Positions 25,084-35,017 of a DNA stretch of 64,000 nt are shown here, in pieces. A model generated the notes under the pieces. The model saw nothing but the letters and a program-made list of their open reading frames with translations. It did not search any database and was not told the origin of the DNA. The position numbers and the translations under genes are program-made. Origin of the DNA: Dyadobacter psychrophilus (GTDB lineage Bacteria > Bacteroidota > Bacteroidia > Cytophagales > Spirosomataceae). The stretch lies in assembly GCF_900167945.1 (NCBI RefSeq), contig NZ_FUZA01000002.1:992001-1056000 (forward strand). The letters are read 5' to 3'. The stretch's first letter is position 1. The number at the start of each line of letters is the position of its first letter.

Positions 25084-26091
25084 ATGAACGGGAATATCAG
25101 TACGGAAAAGAGGCTTAAAATTTTCACATGGCACATACATGGAAGCTATCTCTACTATCTTTCGCAGGGAGAATATGACATCTTTATTCCGGTAAGGGGG
25201 GCCAAAGATGAAGGTTATTATGGTCGTGGCACCACATTTCCTTTCGGGCCTAATGTCATAGAAATTCCCGCGGCGGAAGTCCGGAACATGGACTTCGACT
25301 GTATCCTGTTCCAATCCGAAAGAAATTTCCTGATAGACCAGCATGAGATACTTGCCGACTGGCAGAAGCGACTCCCCAGAGTATACGTTGAGCATAACAC
25401 GCCCGAGCAACACCCTACGAATACGAGGCATGTCATGACGGACCCGGAGGTTACGTTGGTTCACGTGACACATTTCAACAAATTGATGTGGGATAGCGCC
25501 GGCTTGCGCAATGTGCGTGTGATTGAGCATGGGGTTTGCATTCCCGATGTTACTTACCAGGGCGACATCCCGCGAGGAATCGTTGTCATCAACCACATCC
25601 AGCAACGCGGCAGAGTTACGGGTTGGGATGTTTTTGATGAAGTAAGAAAGCATGTACCGATCGATCTTGTGGGAATGGGTACATTGGAATCCGGCGGGCT
25701 GGGAGAGGTGCTGAACCCACAATTGCCGGAGTTTATCAGCCATTATCGGTTCTTTTTCAACCCGATCCGCTACACCAGTTTTGGCCTGGCCGTTTGCGAA
25801 GCCATGATGACAGGCATGCCCGTGGTGGCTATGGCGACGACGGAATATGTGACTGTGATCAAAAACGGTGAGTCGGGATTTATTGATACCAACATTGACA
25901 ATCTTATCGAAAACATGAACAGGCTGATCGCGGACCAGGGCGAAGCGAGGCGCCTGGGTCAACATGCCAGAGCAATTGCTTTGGCCAAATTCAGCATTGA
26001 CCGCTTTACCAGTGACTGGGAAAAAATCTTCAGACAGACTATTCAATTAAATATTCGCAATCATGAAAAAGAGGATAGCATTTATCAGTGA
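25084..26091 (+). CDS. Glycosyltransferase family 4-like protein
   Basis: The start is placed at the ATG at 25084 (MNGNISTEKRLKIFTWHIHG), where homology-like sequence begins; 335 residues. The C-terminal GT-B half shows FFFNPIRYTSFGLAVCEAMMTGMP (~219-242 region), the GT4 donor-site Glu motif. The N-terminal half has YVEHNTPEQHP, found in GT4 proteins that read a glycan acceptor from a modified N-domain. It is cytoplasmic or membrane-associated. It is the first gene of the four-gene rightward operon, and the next gene starts 29 bp before its stop. Confidence 0.82.
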   Translation: MNGNISTEKRLKIFTWHIHGSYLYYLSQGEYDIFIPVRGAKDEGYYGRGTTFPFGPNVIEIPAAEVRNMDFDCILFQSERNFLIDQHEILADWQKRLPRVYVEHNTPEQHPTNTRHVMTDPEVTLVHVTHFNKLMWDSAGLRNVRVIEHGVCIPDVTYQGDIPRGIVVINHIQQRGRVTGWDVFDEVRKHVPIDLVGMGTLESGGLGEVLNPQLPEFISHYRFFFNPIRYTSFGLAVCEAMMTGMPVVAMATTEYVTVIKNGESGFIDTNIDNLIENMNRLIADQGEARRLGQHARAIALAKFSIDRFTSDWEKIFRQTIQLNIRNHEKEDSIYQ

Positions 26092-27388
26092 ACACGCTTC
26101 TCCGCTTGCAGTTCTGGGAGGGGTGGATAGCGGAGGACAAAATGTATATGTGGCCGAGATCTGCAAGTCACTTGCGAAACTTGGCTATGTAATCGACATT
26201 TTTACCAGAAAGGATAATGAGGAACTGCCGCAAATTGTCTCATGGCTGCCCAACATCCGGGTGATTAATGTTGATGCGGGTCCTGCAACAGAAGTAGCAA
26301 AAGAGCTCTTATTGGGCTATATGGATGATTTTACAACCAATATGATCCGTTTTATCCGTAACAGCCGTATTGAATATGATCTGATCCATGCCAATTTCTT
26401 TATGTCGGGTTTGGTTGCTTCCTCTATCAAGAAAGCACTGGGAATTCCGTACGTGATCACATTTCATGCTTTGGGAAAAATCAGGATGATCCATCAAAAG
26501 GAAAAGGATGCATTTCCCGCAGCGCGTCTTGACATTGAGCAGATGATTGTGAATGATGCCAATTTCATTATTGCCGAATGTCCGCAAGACCGGCAGGACC
26601 TTATCGATTATTACAATGCCGACCCGAGTCGCATCAGTATTATTCCGTGCGGATTTAGTTCGGACGAATTCTATCCAGCTTCCAAAACCGCCGCCAGACG
26701 GAGACTTGGTTTGAAAAAAGATGAAGTGATTTTACTACAATTAGGCAGAATGGTGCCTCGCAAAGGCATTGATAATGTGATCCGGGCCATGCGCCATCTC
26801 ACAGACGTTCCCAGGATCAAACTGCTCGTTGTGGGAGGATCGGATGAGAAGCCTGATTTTGAAAAGAACCTGGAATTGAAAAGGCTTAAAGAGATTGCAG
26901 ATGCAGAAGGCGTTCAAAACCACGTGGAATTTGTGGGTCGCCGGAACCGCCAGCAGCTGCGTGACTATTATCAGGCAGCGGATTTCTTCATTTCTACACC
27001 CTGGTATGAACCGTTTGGCATCACACCCCTGGAAGCGATGGCTTGCGGAACGCCCGTGATCGGATCTAATGTGGGAGGCATAAAATATACAGTACAGCAT
27101 AACCGGACGGGTTTTCTGGTCCCGCCCCATAATCCGGAAGCACTTGCCAAAGCATTGCGTGAAGGCATTTCCTGCCCTGAAAAATACCGGAATCTTTGTC
27201 GGAATGCATTGAGCCGGGTGAATGAAAAGTTCACATGGGATAAAGTGGCTAAAAGTGCGCATCAGCTTTATATGAAAGTAACCAACCGCAATTACAGCGG
27301 CCGCGTTTACCTTCTGCATGTAAAAGAGCTTGGAAGAAATGGACTGAAAAATTACCAACCAGGCGCCATAACCTATGCCACATCCTGA
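26063..27388 (+). CDS. Glycosyltransferase family 4 (sucrose-phosphate-synthase-like clade)
   Basis: This 441-residue GT-B enzyme starts with KKRIAFISEHASPLAVLGG and has the GGVDSGGQNVYVAEI loop typical of GT4 proteins related to sucrose synthase and MshA. The donor site includes GRMVPRKGIDNVIRAM and the EX7E block in STPWYEPFGITPLEAMACGTP. It should transfer a hexose from a nucleotide sugar with retention. It overlaps the previous gene by 29 bp and the phosphatase gene by 14 bp, so all four genes are translated from one message. Confidence 0.92.
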   Translation: MKKRIAFISEHASPLAVLGGVDSGGQNVYVAEICKSLAKLGYVIDIFTRKDNEELPQIVSWLPNIRVINVDAGPATEVAKELLLGYMDDFTTNMIRFIRNSRIEYDLIHANFFMSGLVASSIKKALGIPYVITFHALGKIRMIHQKEKDAFPAARLDIEQMIVNDANFIIAECPQDRQDLIDYYNADPSRISIIPCGFSSDEFYPASKTAARRRLGLKKDEVILLQLGRMVPRKGIDNVIRAMRHLTDVPRIKLLVVGGSDEKPDFEKNLELKRLKEIADAEGVQNHVEFVGRRNRQQLRDYYQAADFFISTPWYEPFGITPLEAMACGTPVIGSNVGGIKYTVQHNRTGFLVPPHNPEALAKALREGISCPEKYRNLCRNALSRVNEKFTWDKVAKSAHQLYMKVTNRNYSGRVYLLHVKELGRNGLKNYQPGAITYATS

Positions 27389-27962
27389 GCATATGCCAGC
27401 CAAAGCCGTTTTTTTAGACAAAGACGGCACATTGATCAAAGATGTGCCGTATAATGCCGATCCTGAAAAAGTGCTATTTGAAACTGGCGTTTTCCAGGGA
27501 TTGGCTTCTTTGCAGGCGATGGGATACCAGTTAGTGATTATTTCTAATCAGCCCGGCATAGCGTTGGGGTTGTTTTCTCAGAAGCAGCTGGATGATTTGA
27601 TCACTTATTTTTATCAAATTTTCGAACAGAATGGCCTCACACTTTCGGGCTTTTACTATTGCCCGCACCGTCCGGGTGAAAACCCGGATCTTTGTACATG
27701 CAGAAAACCACAGGCCGGACTGATTTTGCAGGCGGCAGCGGCGTTGGAAATTGATTTACAGCAATCGTGGATGATAGGTGATATTTTGAATGATGTGGAA
27801 GCCGGCAACCGCGCTGGCTGCCAAACTGTTCTGATCAATAACGGCAACGAAACGGAATGGCTCGCCGGACCTTTCCGAACGCCCGATTGTCTTGCGAAAG
27901 ACTTTACGGAAGCAGTGAATTTCATTTATTCCAAAATTACCACGTCCTATGTACAGGCATAA
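27375..27962 (+). CDS. gmhB: D-glycero-D-manno-heptose-1,7-bisphosphate 7-phosphatase-like HAD enzyme
   Basis: This 195-residue HAD-IIIA phosphatase has the nucleophile motif FLDKDGTL (Asp-x-Asp), ISNQPGI as motif II, and GDILNDVEAGNRAGC as motif IV. The zinc-binding loop CPHRPGENPDLCTCRKP, with Cys-x-His and Cys-x-Cys ligands, is diagnostic of GmhB. The enzyme removes the C7 phosphate in ADP- or GDP-heptose synthesis. Placed between a GT4 and a GT9 gene, it supports a heptose-containing glycan. The ATG at 27375 overlaps the previous stop; an alternative start is 27393. Confidence 0.9.
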   Translation: MPHPEHMPAKAVFLDKDGTLIKDVPYNADPEKVLFETGVFQGLASLQAMGYQLVIISNQPGIALGLFSQKQLDDLITYFYQIFEQNGLTLSGFYYCPHRPGENPDLCTCRKPQAGLILQAAAALEIDLQQSWMIGDILNDVEAGNRAGCQTVLINNGNETEWLAGPFRTPDCLAKDFTEAVNFIYSKITTSYVQA

Positions 27963-29052
27963 CAAATATAAAAATGTGCTTTGCATACGTGCCGATAATA
28001 TGGGCGACGTCATTATGGCGTCACCTGCATTCCGTGCTTTAAAGGAGACATTTGATAGCAAAATTACCCTGTTAACTTCCAAGGCGGGCTCTATTATAGC
28101 ACCTCACATTCCAGGTGTGGATGACGTGATGGTCGCTGATCTTCCCTGGGTCCAGAGTACGAACGCCGAAAATCCAACGCTCGAATCCCTGGCAGCAGAA
28201 TTGAAGCAAAGAGCATTTGACGCAGTGGTTATTTTTACGGTTTACAGCCAAAGTGCATTGCCGGCTGCAATGTTGGCATACATGGCCGGCATTCCTGTGC
28301 GACTGGCTTATGCAAGGGAAAATCCTTACCAATTGCTAACACATTGGTTACCAGATTTGGAACCTTATGAAATGATTCGCCATCAGGTTGAGCGGGATTT
28401 GGAACTGGTTAAACATATCGGCGCTGAGACGGAAGAAAGCCAGCTTATCCTTGATACAAGGGACGCTGACCGTGCAGCGCTAACGAAAAGTGTTGCCAAC
28501 ATTAAAATTGACATTCAAAAACCGTTTATCGTGCTTCATCCGGGCGTTTCAGAGGAAAAAAGGCAGTATCCCGCAGAGCACTGGATCGAAACGGGAAAAG
28601 CGCTTTTAGAAAAGTATGGATTACCAATTTTAATCTCAGGTTCAGGGGCAGAAAAGCAGCTAACCGACCGGATTGCAACCAAAATAGGCGAATCCGCCGT
28701 TTCGGTTGCCGGGCTTTTTTCAATTGGAGAATTTATTTGTCTGCTCGAAAAAGCGAGCCTGCTGATCTCAGTTAACACTGGAACGATCCACATTGCCGCC
28801 GCAATGCAGACTCCAATGATCGTGCTTTACGCGCAAACCAACCCGCAGCATACGCCCTGGCATTGCCAGCACCGGATCCTTGAATTCTCCGTGCCTGAGC
28901 ATTTAAGGAGCCGAAATATGGTCATTCGCCATGTTACTGAAACGCTCTACGCCGATTATATTGCTTATCCGACACCCCAGCAAATCCTGGCAGAAACGGA
29001 TGTGATCAGCTCTGCCAGGTTACTAAAAAGGACTACGCCAGCTTTTCTTTAA
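27949..29052 (+). CDS. Glycosyltransferase family 9 (heptosyltransferase-like)
   Basis: This 367-residue GT-B protein contains [24 protein letters not shown] at the N-terminus, and the donor-site blocks [16 protein letters not shown] and [17 protein letters not shown]. It is likely the heptosyl-transfer step that uses the product of the preceding phosphatase pathway. It overlaps the HAD gene by 14 bp and its 3' end overlaps the convergent dienelactone hydrolase gene by 20 bp, with no terminator between. It is only distantly similar to the other GT9 at 21031-22020. Confidence 0.9.
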   Translation: MYRHNKYKNVLCIRADNMGDVIMASPAFRALKETFDSKITLLTSKAGSIIAPHIPGVDDVMVADLPWVQSTNAENPTLESLAAELKQRAFDAVVIFTVYSQSALPAAMLAYMAGIPVRLAYARENPYQLLTHWLPDLEPYEMIRHQVERDLELVKHIGAETEESQLILDTRDADRAALTKSVANIKIDIQKPFIVLHPGVSEEKRQYPAEHWIETGKALLEKYGLPILISGSGAEKQLTDRIATKIGESAVSVAGLFSIGEFICLLEKASLLISVNTGTIHIAAAMQTPMIVLYAQTNPQHTPWHCQHRILEFSVPEHLRSRNMVIRHVTETLYADYIAYPTPQQILAETDVISSARLLKRTTPAFL

Positions 29053-29920
29053 AAAAGTCGATCGTGCGTTTCCAGGCAAGTTCCGCGGCTGCTTTGTCGT
29101 AACGGGGCGTGCTGTCGTTGTGGAAACCGTGGTTTGCATCTGGATACATGTGGGCTGTATATTCTTTCTTATTTTCCTTCAAAGCATTTTCATATGCAGG
29201 CCATCCCTCATTCACGCGGGTGTCCAGGCCTGCATAATGAAGGAGAAGGGGCGCTTTTATTTTGGGGACATCCTCAACGGCAGGCTGGCCACCGTAAAAA
29301 GGCACAGAAGCCGCAAGTTCTGGAATTCTGACAGCCATCATATTGGCGATCGCACCACCAAAACAGAAACCTACAACTCCGATTTTTCCGTTGCAATCTT
29401 TATGGTTTTTTAAATATTCATAAGCCGCAATGAAGTCTTCCGACATTTCATTCCGGTCGCGTTTGCTTTGCATTTCACGTCCCTTGTCATCATTTCCGGG
29501 ATAGCCGCCGAGTGGTGTCAAAGCGTCCGGCGCGATGGAAATGAATCCCGCCAATGCGACTCTTCGGCCTACGTCCTCAATGTAAGGGTTCAAGCCACGA
29601 TTTTCATGGACTACCACTACGCCGCCCAGTTTCCCGGTTGCGCCTTCCGGCGTTGAGAACAACGCCTTGATCGTTTTGCCGCCCTTCGGTGAATCATAGT
29701 TGATATAGTCCGATTTTAACCGGGAATCATTGGGTAGCACCTGGATTGTTCCCTGGTAATCAGGCATTAAGAAACTCATCAGCGAGGCAACGGTGATGCC
29801 GCCGACAGCGTAAGCGGATAAATTCTGCATAAAATTCCGCCTGTCGATCCGGTCGTGTGCATAGTCGTCATAAAGGTCAAACACCTCTTGCTTAATGTCC
29901 TCTTTTCTAATCTGGCTCAT
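29033..29920 (-). CDS. Dienelactone hydrolase family protein with Tat-like signal
   Basis: This 295-residue alpha/beta hydrolase has the nucleophile elbow GFCFGG (Cys in place of Ser, as in dienelactone hydrolase), and a catalytic His in DANHGFHND. The Asp is probably in [10 protein letters not shown] twin-arginine-like stretch [16 protein letters not shown] (~26-41) leads a hydrophobic segment, so it may be exported folded, although the Arg pair lies unusually far from the N-terminus. Substrates may be lactones or esters of aromatic breakdown. It is divergent from the sulfatase. Confidence 0.85.
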   Translation of the reverse strand: MSQIRKEDIKQEVFDLYDDYAHDRIDRRNFMQNLSAYAVGGITVASLMSFLMPDYQGTIQVLPNDSRLKSDYINYDSPKGGKTIKALFSTPEGATGKLGGVVVVHENRGLNPYIEDVGRRVALAGFISIAPDALTPLGGYPGNDDKGREMQSKRDRNEMSEDFIAAYEYLKNHKDCNGKIGVVGFCFGGAIANMMAVRIPELAASVPFYGGQPAVEDVPKIKAPLLLHYAGLDTRVNEGWPAYENALKENKKEYTAHMYPDANHGFHNDSTPRYDKAAAELAWKRTIDFFKEKLA

Positions 29921-30050
29921 AATTGTTCGTTGTAAAGGTTTTGGATCTGTTCCCTATTAAAGAAAGCATTTACTTTCAAAAGTTACCGAAATTGTATTTG
30001 GATTCCTGCAAAATATTTTATCTATTTAGCAGGATACATCTGTTATTGCT

Positions 30051-31466
30051 TTGAAAAAAATCATCTCATTTACAGGCCAGTACATACTAGGTTTTTCAGC
30101 GGTTTTAGCCATGCTGAGTTTCAGGTTAATCCCTGAGTGTAACGGCGCAAATAAACAAAAGGAAGCACGGCCTAATGTTGTTATCATTATGGCGGACGAT
30201 CTGGATAGCAAGCAATTGAGCTGCTATGGCGGCCAGAATCTTCAAACAACGAACATTGACAAACTCGCTGAGCAGGGTTTGAAATTCAACAACATTTATG
30301 CTTCCGAAGCGATGTGCGTGCCTACGCGTGCATCACTTTTCACAGGCCTGTATCCAGTGCGCCACGGCTCTTATCAAAATCACAAACCTGTTTATGACAA
30401 CCTCAAAAGTGTCGGACATTACCTGGCTGATCTGGGCTATCGCGTTGGTTTGACGGGAAAAGACCATGTTACGAAACCAAAAGCGGTTTTTCCGTTCGAC
30501 ATTATCGAAGGTTTTGAACCCAATTGCGTGTCTCCAACGGACGAATACAGCTTGGAAGCTGTCAAAAAATACATGACAGCAAGTGAAAAGCCTTACTGTC
30601 TGTTTGTGATGAGCATTAACCCGCATACGCCGTGGACATCGGGCGATACAACAGAATTTGATCAAAAAAAGCTGAAACTGCCTTCGGATTGGGTGGATAC
30701 GCCGCTGACGCGGCGCCAATATGTGAAGTATCTGGCTGAAATAAGGCGCCTGGATAACCAGGTAGGCGATATCACAAAGCTGCTGACAGAAACGGGACAG
30801 GATAAAAATACGATCGTGATTTTCCTCGGTGAGCAAGGCGCACAGTTTCCCGGTGCAAAATGGAATTTGTGGGATTCCGGACAAAAAAGCTCGATGATCG
30901 TGAGGTGGCCTGGACAAGTGAAAGCGAAAGCCGAAACAAATGCGATCGTCCAGTATGAAGACATTACGCCCACATTGATCGACATTGCAGGCGGAAAAGC
31001 AATTGCCGGGTTGGATGGGCAGACCTTTCTCCCTGTTTTAAAAGGCCAAAGCAAAACGGCCAGAGCTTATGCGTATGGCATTCATAACAATATCCCCGAA
31101 GGCGATCCTTACCCGATCCGCAGCATTCGTGATGATCGTTACAAGTTGATAGTGAACTTGTTGCCTGAGACTGAATATTATAATCGCTTTATGATGACGC
31201 GGGAGCGCAAGGACAGGAACACAGTTTGGTTTTCCTGGGTTGATAAGGCTGCGGATGATCCGAATGCCAAAAAGATCACATCCCGCTTCGTAAACCGGCC
31301 ACCAGTTGAATTTTATGATTTGCAAAATGACCCTTTCGAACTGAATAATCTTGCAAGCGACCCTGCCCAGGCGAAACGGATCGAAACATTCAAAAAAGAG
31401 TTGCAAGCGTGGATGAAGCAACAAGGTGACGCTGGTGCCTCGATTGACATTGCAATAAGGAAGTGA
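30051..31466 (+). CDS. Secreted sulfatase (heparan N-sulfatase-like)
   Basis: A TTG start at 30051 is chosen because it alone gives a full signal peptide (KKIISFTGQYILGFSAVLAM). The 471-residue enzyme has Asp49-Asp50 as calcium ligands and the formylglycine motif C89-V-P-T-R, the cysteine form that needs a maturation enzyme. Other marks are TGKDH and NPHTPW. It resembles sulfamidase/N-sulfoglucosamine-type sulfatases. It should desulfate a sugar in the periplasm. No partner glycoside hydrolase is adjacent. Confidence 0.9.
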   Translation: MKKIISFTGQYILGFSAVLAMLSFRLIPECNGANKQKEARPNVVIIMADDLDSKQLSCYGGQNLQTTNIDKLAEQGLKFNNIYASEAMCVPTRASLFTGLYPVRHGSYQNHKPVYDNLKSVGHYLADLGYRVGLTGKDHVTKPKAVFPFDIIEGFEPNCVSPTDEYSLEAVKKYMTASEKPYCLFVMSINPHTPWTSGDTTEFDQKKLKLPSDWVDTPLTRRQYVKYLAEIRRLDNQVGDITKLLTETGQDKNTIVIFLGEQGAQFPGAKWNLWDSGQKSSMIVRWPGQVKAKAETNAIVQYEDITPTLIDIAGGKAIAGLDGQTFLPVLKGQSKTARAYAYGIHNNIPEGDPYPIRSIRDDRYKLIVNLLPETEYYNRFMMTRERKDRNTVWFSWVDKAADDPNAKKITSRFVNRPPVEFYDLQNDPFELNNLASDPAQAKRIETFKKELQAWMKQQGDAGASIDIAIRK

Positions 31467-31474
31467 GTTTATTT

Positions 31475-31544
31475 TTTGTCGCAACAAGCCCTTGTATTTG
31501 TCGCAATTAGCCTCTTAGGGTTATGTTTTGAACTGCTAGATTTG
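31475..31544 (+). promoter_or_regulatory. GyrI-like gene promoter with 22-bp-spaced repeats
   Basis: TTTGTCGCAAnnAGCC occurs at 31475 and at 31497: 14 of 16 bases are identical and the period is 22 bp. A perfect -7 element TAGATTTG lies at 31537-31544, 24 bp before the start codon. The proximal repeat would end at about -39. No convincing TTG -33 element is present, as expected for an activator-dependent promoter. Confidence 0.6.
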
Positions 31545-31568
31545 TAATACAACAAATCCAAATCCGCC

Positions 31569-32105
31569 ATGCTTTCAGAACCAAAAACCGAGCGCCGGGA
31601 AGAGCTGCATTATCTGTCTATATCCAAGACCGTCCACATGCATGATATCCCGGACATCCTGCCTCCGCTTATTCCGGAAGTGAAGGATTGGATGCAAAAA
31701 CGAAACATTGACGCGGCCGGGCCGGATTTCTTTTTGTACAGATCAATGAATGAAAAGGGTGAACTGGATTGCGAGGCAGGTTTTCCTGTCAGCAAGCCTG
31801 TGGAAGGTGATGAACGTGTAATTGCGGGGAGTTTTCCGGCAGGACATTATGCCAGCATCATTTACACCGGACATTTTAAAGATATGATGCAAGCGCACGT
31901 TGCATTGGAAAACTGGATCAGGGAAAAAGGGTTCATTGAAAAGGCACACCGTGAAAATGGCCGCACGCAATGGGGCGGGCGCACGGAGTTTTACCTGGTA
32001 GATCCTGACTTTGAGCCTAATCCGGACAAATGGCAAACGGAAATCGTCTTTTTACTGGAAGACTTTCACGCTGGGGATGAGGCAGGTCCCGCTCAACAGA
32101 AGTAA
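31569..32105 (+). CDS. GyrI-like small-molecule-binding domain protein
   Basis: This 178-residue cytoplasmic protein has a single SOUL/GyrI-like effector-binding fold. It shows paired beta-alpha units, with YHASIIYTGHF-type strand (GHYASIIYTGHFKDM, ~98-112) and the WGGRTEFYLVDP end strand. It has no DNA-binding domain, so it is a stand-alone binding protein like those related to DNA gyrase inhibitor or to multidrug-binding regulators. It lies behind a promoter with strong tandem repeats, suggesting induction by an unseen AraC-type activator. Confidence 0.78.
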   Translation: MLSEPKTERREELHYLSISKTVHMHDIPDILPPLIPEVKDWMQKRNIDAAGPDFFLYRSMNEKGELDCEAGFPVSKPVEGDERVIAGSFPAGHYASIIYTGHFKDMMQAHVALENWIREKGFIEKAHRENGRTQWGGRTEFYLVDPDFEPNPDKWQTEIVFLLEDFHAGDEAGPAQQK

Positions 32106-32131
32106 TGCTTTTTCATAAAGGTAATTGACCG

Positions 32132-32512
32132 TTATGCTATCAATGGCTTCATAATGTTCAGAAGGCCTTCAAAGCTGTCGGGTTTCGTAATGTAATCCGC
32201 AGCGCCCATTTCTTTCACGGTGCGAATAGTTGACGGGCTTGAAGCCGTTGAAAAAATAATGACGGGTATATTTTTTAAGCTGTTGTTATTTTTTATCTGA
32301 CTCAAAAAAACTTCGCCGTTCATTTTTGGCATATTGAGGTCCAGGAAAATAACATCGGGTTCCAATTGCTTGCTGGCCAGTTTGTTCAGTGCGTCACTGG
32401 CATCAAAGATTGCGTCAAAGGATACGTTATCGGAAAGCTGGTTTAATGCAGATCGAAAAATGTCATGTTCATCTTCGTCGTCATCAATCAGCAATATATT
32501 TTTAAAAGCCAT
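32132..32512 (-). CDS. Single-domain response regulator
   Basis: This 126-residue CheY-like receiver has no output domain. Asp10-Asp11-Asp12 form the acidic pocket, Asp58 in FLDLNMP is the phosphoacceptor, Thr/Ser in FSTASS and Lys in ITKP complete the set. The spacing PKMNGEVFLSQIK is that of receivers in Bacteroidota phosphorelays. It probably passes phosphate to or from a histidine kinase encoded elsewhere. It converges on the GyrI-like gene. Confidence 0.9.
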   Translation of the reverse strand: MAFKNILLIDDDEDEHDIFRSALNQLSDNVSFDAIFDASDALNKLASKQLEPDVIFLDLNMPKMNGEVFLSQIKNNNSLKNIPVIIFSTASSPSTIRTVKEMGAADYITKPDSFEGLLNIMKPLIA

Positions 32513-32759
32513 TTTTTAGAAGGGATAACTGGGGCTGCGCAAATCCGGCATACGGTTCAATATCATAAATTTATCCATTTTTCGGGCAATATCTCCACAG
32601 TTACTGCTAATAACCCTCATTTTATTCAATTTTAAGGTAACTCGATGCCCGTTTCGTACGAGAAGCGGCTGTTGAGCATTTTCCTGAGGTGGAACGCATA
32701 TTGTAGTACACGGCTAAAAATCCGGTTAACAAACGCCGCCACCAAAAATTATTCACCTT

Positions 32760-34949
32760 ATGAAAACGAGTAAGCCGTCGGACAAGGAAGTTAAGCAACC
32801 CGACAATGCCAAAATTCAAAATTTGGACCCGCATATTGCAGACGCCACAAACGAGCTGATGACCACAAATCATGGTTTGCGCATTAATGATGATCAAAAT
32901 TCCCTGAAAGCAGGTGAGCGCGGGGCCACATTGCTGGAAGATTTTATCCTGAGAGAAAAAATTACCCATTTCGACCACGAGCGAATTCCTGAACGCATTG
33001 TTCATGCCAGAGGATCGGGTGCTCACGGTGTATTTAAGGTTTACAAACCGATGGGTGATGTAACAAAAGCTCAATTTTTGAATGATACAAGCATAGAAAC
33101 ACCCGTTTTTGTACGGTTTTCAACTGTTGCGGGATCAAGAGGATCAACTGACCTGGCGCGGGATGTGCGTGGATTTGCTGTTAAATTTTATACGCAGGAA
33201 GGAAATTTTGACCTGGTCGGCAATAATATGCCTGTGTTTTTTATTCAGGATTCGATCAAATTTCCGGATTTGATCCACGCTGTGAAGCCAGAGCCGGACA
33301 ACGAAATTCCGCAGGCCGCTTCGGCTCACGACACGTTCTGGGACTTTATCTCGATCATGCCCGAATCTGCGCATATGATCATGTGGGCCATGAGCGATCG
33401 TGCGCTGCCACGCAGCTATCGCATGATGGAGGGGTTTGGAGTCCATACTTTCCGGTTTGTGAACGCGGCGGGAGTAAGCAGTTTTGTGAAATTTCACTGG
33501 AAACCGCTCTTAGGCGTGCATGCAGTGGCCTGGGACGAAGCGCAAAAGATTTCGGGTAAAGACCCGGATTTCCATAGAAGGGATTTATGGGATGCGATTG
33601 AGAACGGCGACTTCCCCGAATGGGAGTTGGGCGTGCAGATCGTTCCGGAGGAGGATGAGTTTAAATACGAATTCGACCTTTTGGACCCAACCAAGATTAT
33701 ACCAGAAGAACTTGTGCCGGTTCAACGGATCGGGAAAATGACATTGAACCGCAATCCGGACAATTTCTTTGCCGAAACCGAGCAAGTCGCGTTCCACGTT
33801 GGCCACATTGTTCCGGGAATTGATTTTACCAATGACCCATTGCTTCAAGGAAGACTGTTTTCTTACACGGATACGCAGCTGCTTCGCCTGGGAGGGCCTA
33901 ATTTTCACGAAATACCCATTAACCGTCCCATAGTGCCGGTGCATAACAACCAGCGAGACGGACATATGCGCCAGACCATCAACCGGGGCAAATCGAGCTA
34001 TAATCCGAACACATTAGGCAATGGTTATCCGTTGCAGGCGAAAGCATCGGAGGGCGGTTTCACGACTTATCCAGAGCGCATTGATGCCCGGAAAGTGAGG
34101 GCACGCAGCAAAAGTTTCTTCGATCATTTCAGTCAGGCGAAGCTGTTTTTCAACAGCCAGTCTGATCCTGAGAAAAATCACATTGTGGATGCATTGAGTT
34201 TCGAGCTTGGTAAGGTTAACTTTCCTGAAATCCGCGAAAGAATGCTGGGTATTCTCGGCCTCATCGACAAAGATCTGGCCGGACAGGTTGCATTTGCCTT
34301 GCGTTTGCCAGTTCCGAAAATACCGCAACAGCCAGTTAATCATAGCATTCCAGCCGATGGCGATCCTGCTGATTTTGAATCATACATTTTTGAGAGCTCA
34401 CTCACTTCCTCAGAAGCACTGAGTATGGCTAATACGCCAAAGGACAGCATTAAGACGCGTAAAATTGCGTTTTTAGCGGCCGACGGTGTGAATGCCGCTT
34501 CAATGCAAACCGTGAAAACTGCATTGGAAGGAGCAGGAGCGATTGTTGAGATCCTGGCGCCAAACCATAACTACATTGTTGCGGAAAACGACGAAAAAAT
34601 TCCGGTAACCCACAGTTTGCTTACAGTCGCATCCGTATTTTATGATGCGGTATATGTTGCAGGTGGCACCAATAGTGTGGCTACAATAGAGGCGGATGCA
34701 GACGCGATCCATTTCCTGAATGAGGCGTTCAGGCATTGCAAGGCAATTGCGGCGGATGCGTCTGCTATGCAAGTGTTGGAAGCGACTTATTTCGGAAAGA
34801 AACTGCCAGCTGATTTTTCTGACAAAAGCATTCTCGCAGAAGGTGTGATCGTAGGTGACGACGCAAATGGGCTAGCTGATAAATTTATCCTTGCCATTGC
34901 ACAGCACCGGTTTTGGGAGCGCGAAAAACCACGTAAGGTTCCGGCATAA
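32760..34949 (+). CDS. katE: Large-subunit catalase HPII
   Basis: This 729-residue clade-2 catalase has the active-site motif [17 protein letters not shown] with His82, and the heme-ligand block [22 protein letters not shown] with the proximal Tyr. After residue ~555 follows the extra flavodoxin/DJ-1-like C-terminal domain found only in large catalases. It destroys hydrogen peroxide in the cytoplasm. The 247-bp upstream gap shows no clear TAnnTTTG. A strong terminator follows and is shared with the ankyrin gene coming from the other side. Confidence 0.96.
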   Translation: MKTSKPSDKEVKQPDNAKIQNLDPHIADATNELMTTNHGLRINDDQNSLKAGERGATLLEDFILREKITHFDHERIPERIVHARGSGAHGVFKVYKPMGDVTKAQFLNDTSIETPVFVRFSTVAGSRGSTDLARDVRGFAVKFYTQEGNFDLVGNNMPVFFIQDSIKFPDLIHAVKPEPDNEIPQAASAHDTFWDFISIMPESAHMIMWAMSDRALPRSYRMMEGFGVHTFRFVNAAGVSSFVKFHWKPLLGVHAVAWDEAQKISGKDPDFHRRDLWDAIENGDFPEWELGVQIVPEEDEFKYEFDLLDPTKIIPEELVPVQRIGKMTLNRNPDNFFAETEQVAFHVGHIVPGIDFTNDPLLQGRLFSYTDTQLLRLGGPNFHEIPINRPIVPVHNNQRDGHMRQTINRGKSSYNPNTLGNGYPLQAKASEGGFTTYPERIDARKVRARSKSFFDHFSQAKLFFNSQSDPEKNHIVDALSFELGKVNFPEIRERMLGILGLIDKDLAGQVAFALRLPVPKIPQQPVNHSIPADGDPADFESYIFESSLTSSEALSMANTPKDSIKTRKIAFLAADGVNAASMQTVKTALEGAGAIVEILAPNHNYIVAENDEKIPVTHSLLTVASVFYDAVYVAGGTNSVATIEADADAIHFLNEAFRHCKAIAADASAMQVLEATYFGKKLPADFSDKSILAEGVIVGDDANGLADKFILAIAQHRFWEREKPRKVPA

Positions 34950-34967
34950 CCGACTGATTGAAACAAA

Positions 34968-35004
34968 CAAAACCCCGCACAGCATTATGTTGTGCGGGGT
35001 TTTG
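34968..35004. terminator. Bidirectional intrinsic terminator between katE and the ankyrin gene
   Basis: Perfect 14-bp arms (CAAAACCCCGCACA at 34968-34981 and its complement at 34991-35004) enclose a 9-nt loop. T-rich tracts follow on the plus strand, and A/T-rich sequence with TTTGTTT follows on the minus strand. It serves both convergent genes. Confidence 0.85.
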
Positions 35005-35017
35005 TTTTATTTTTTGA

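Noticed and set aside
21031..29052. Antiphage or toxin system in the glycan island
   Set aside because: All seven genes are recognisable glycan enzymes; none has nuclease, TIR or toxin features.
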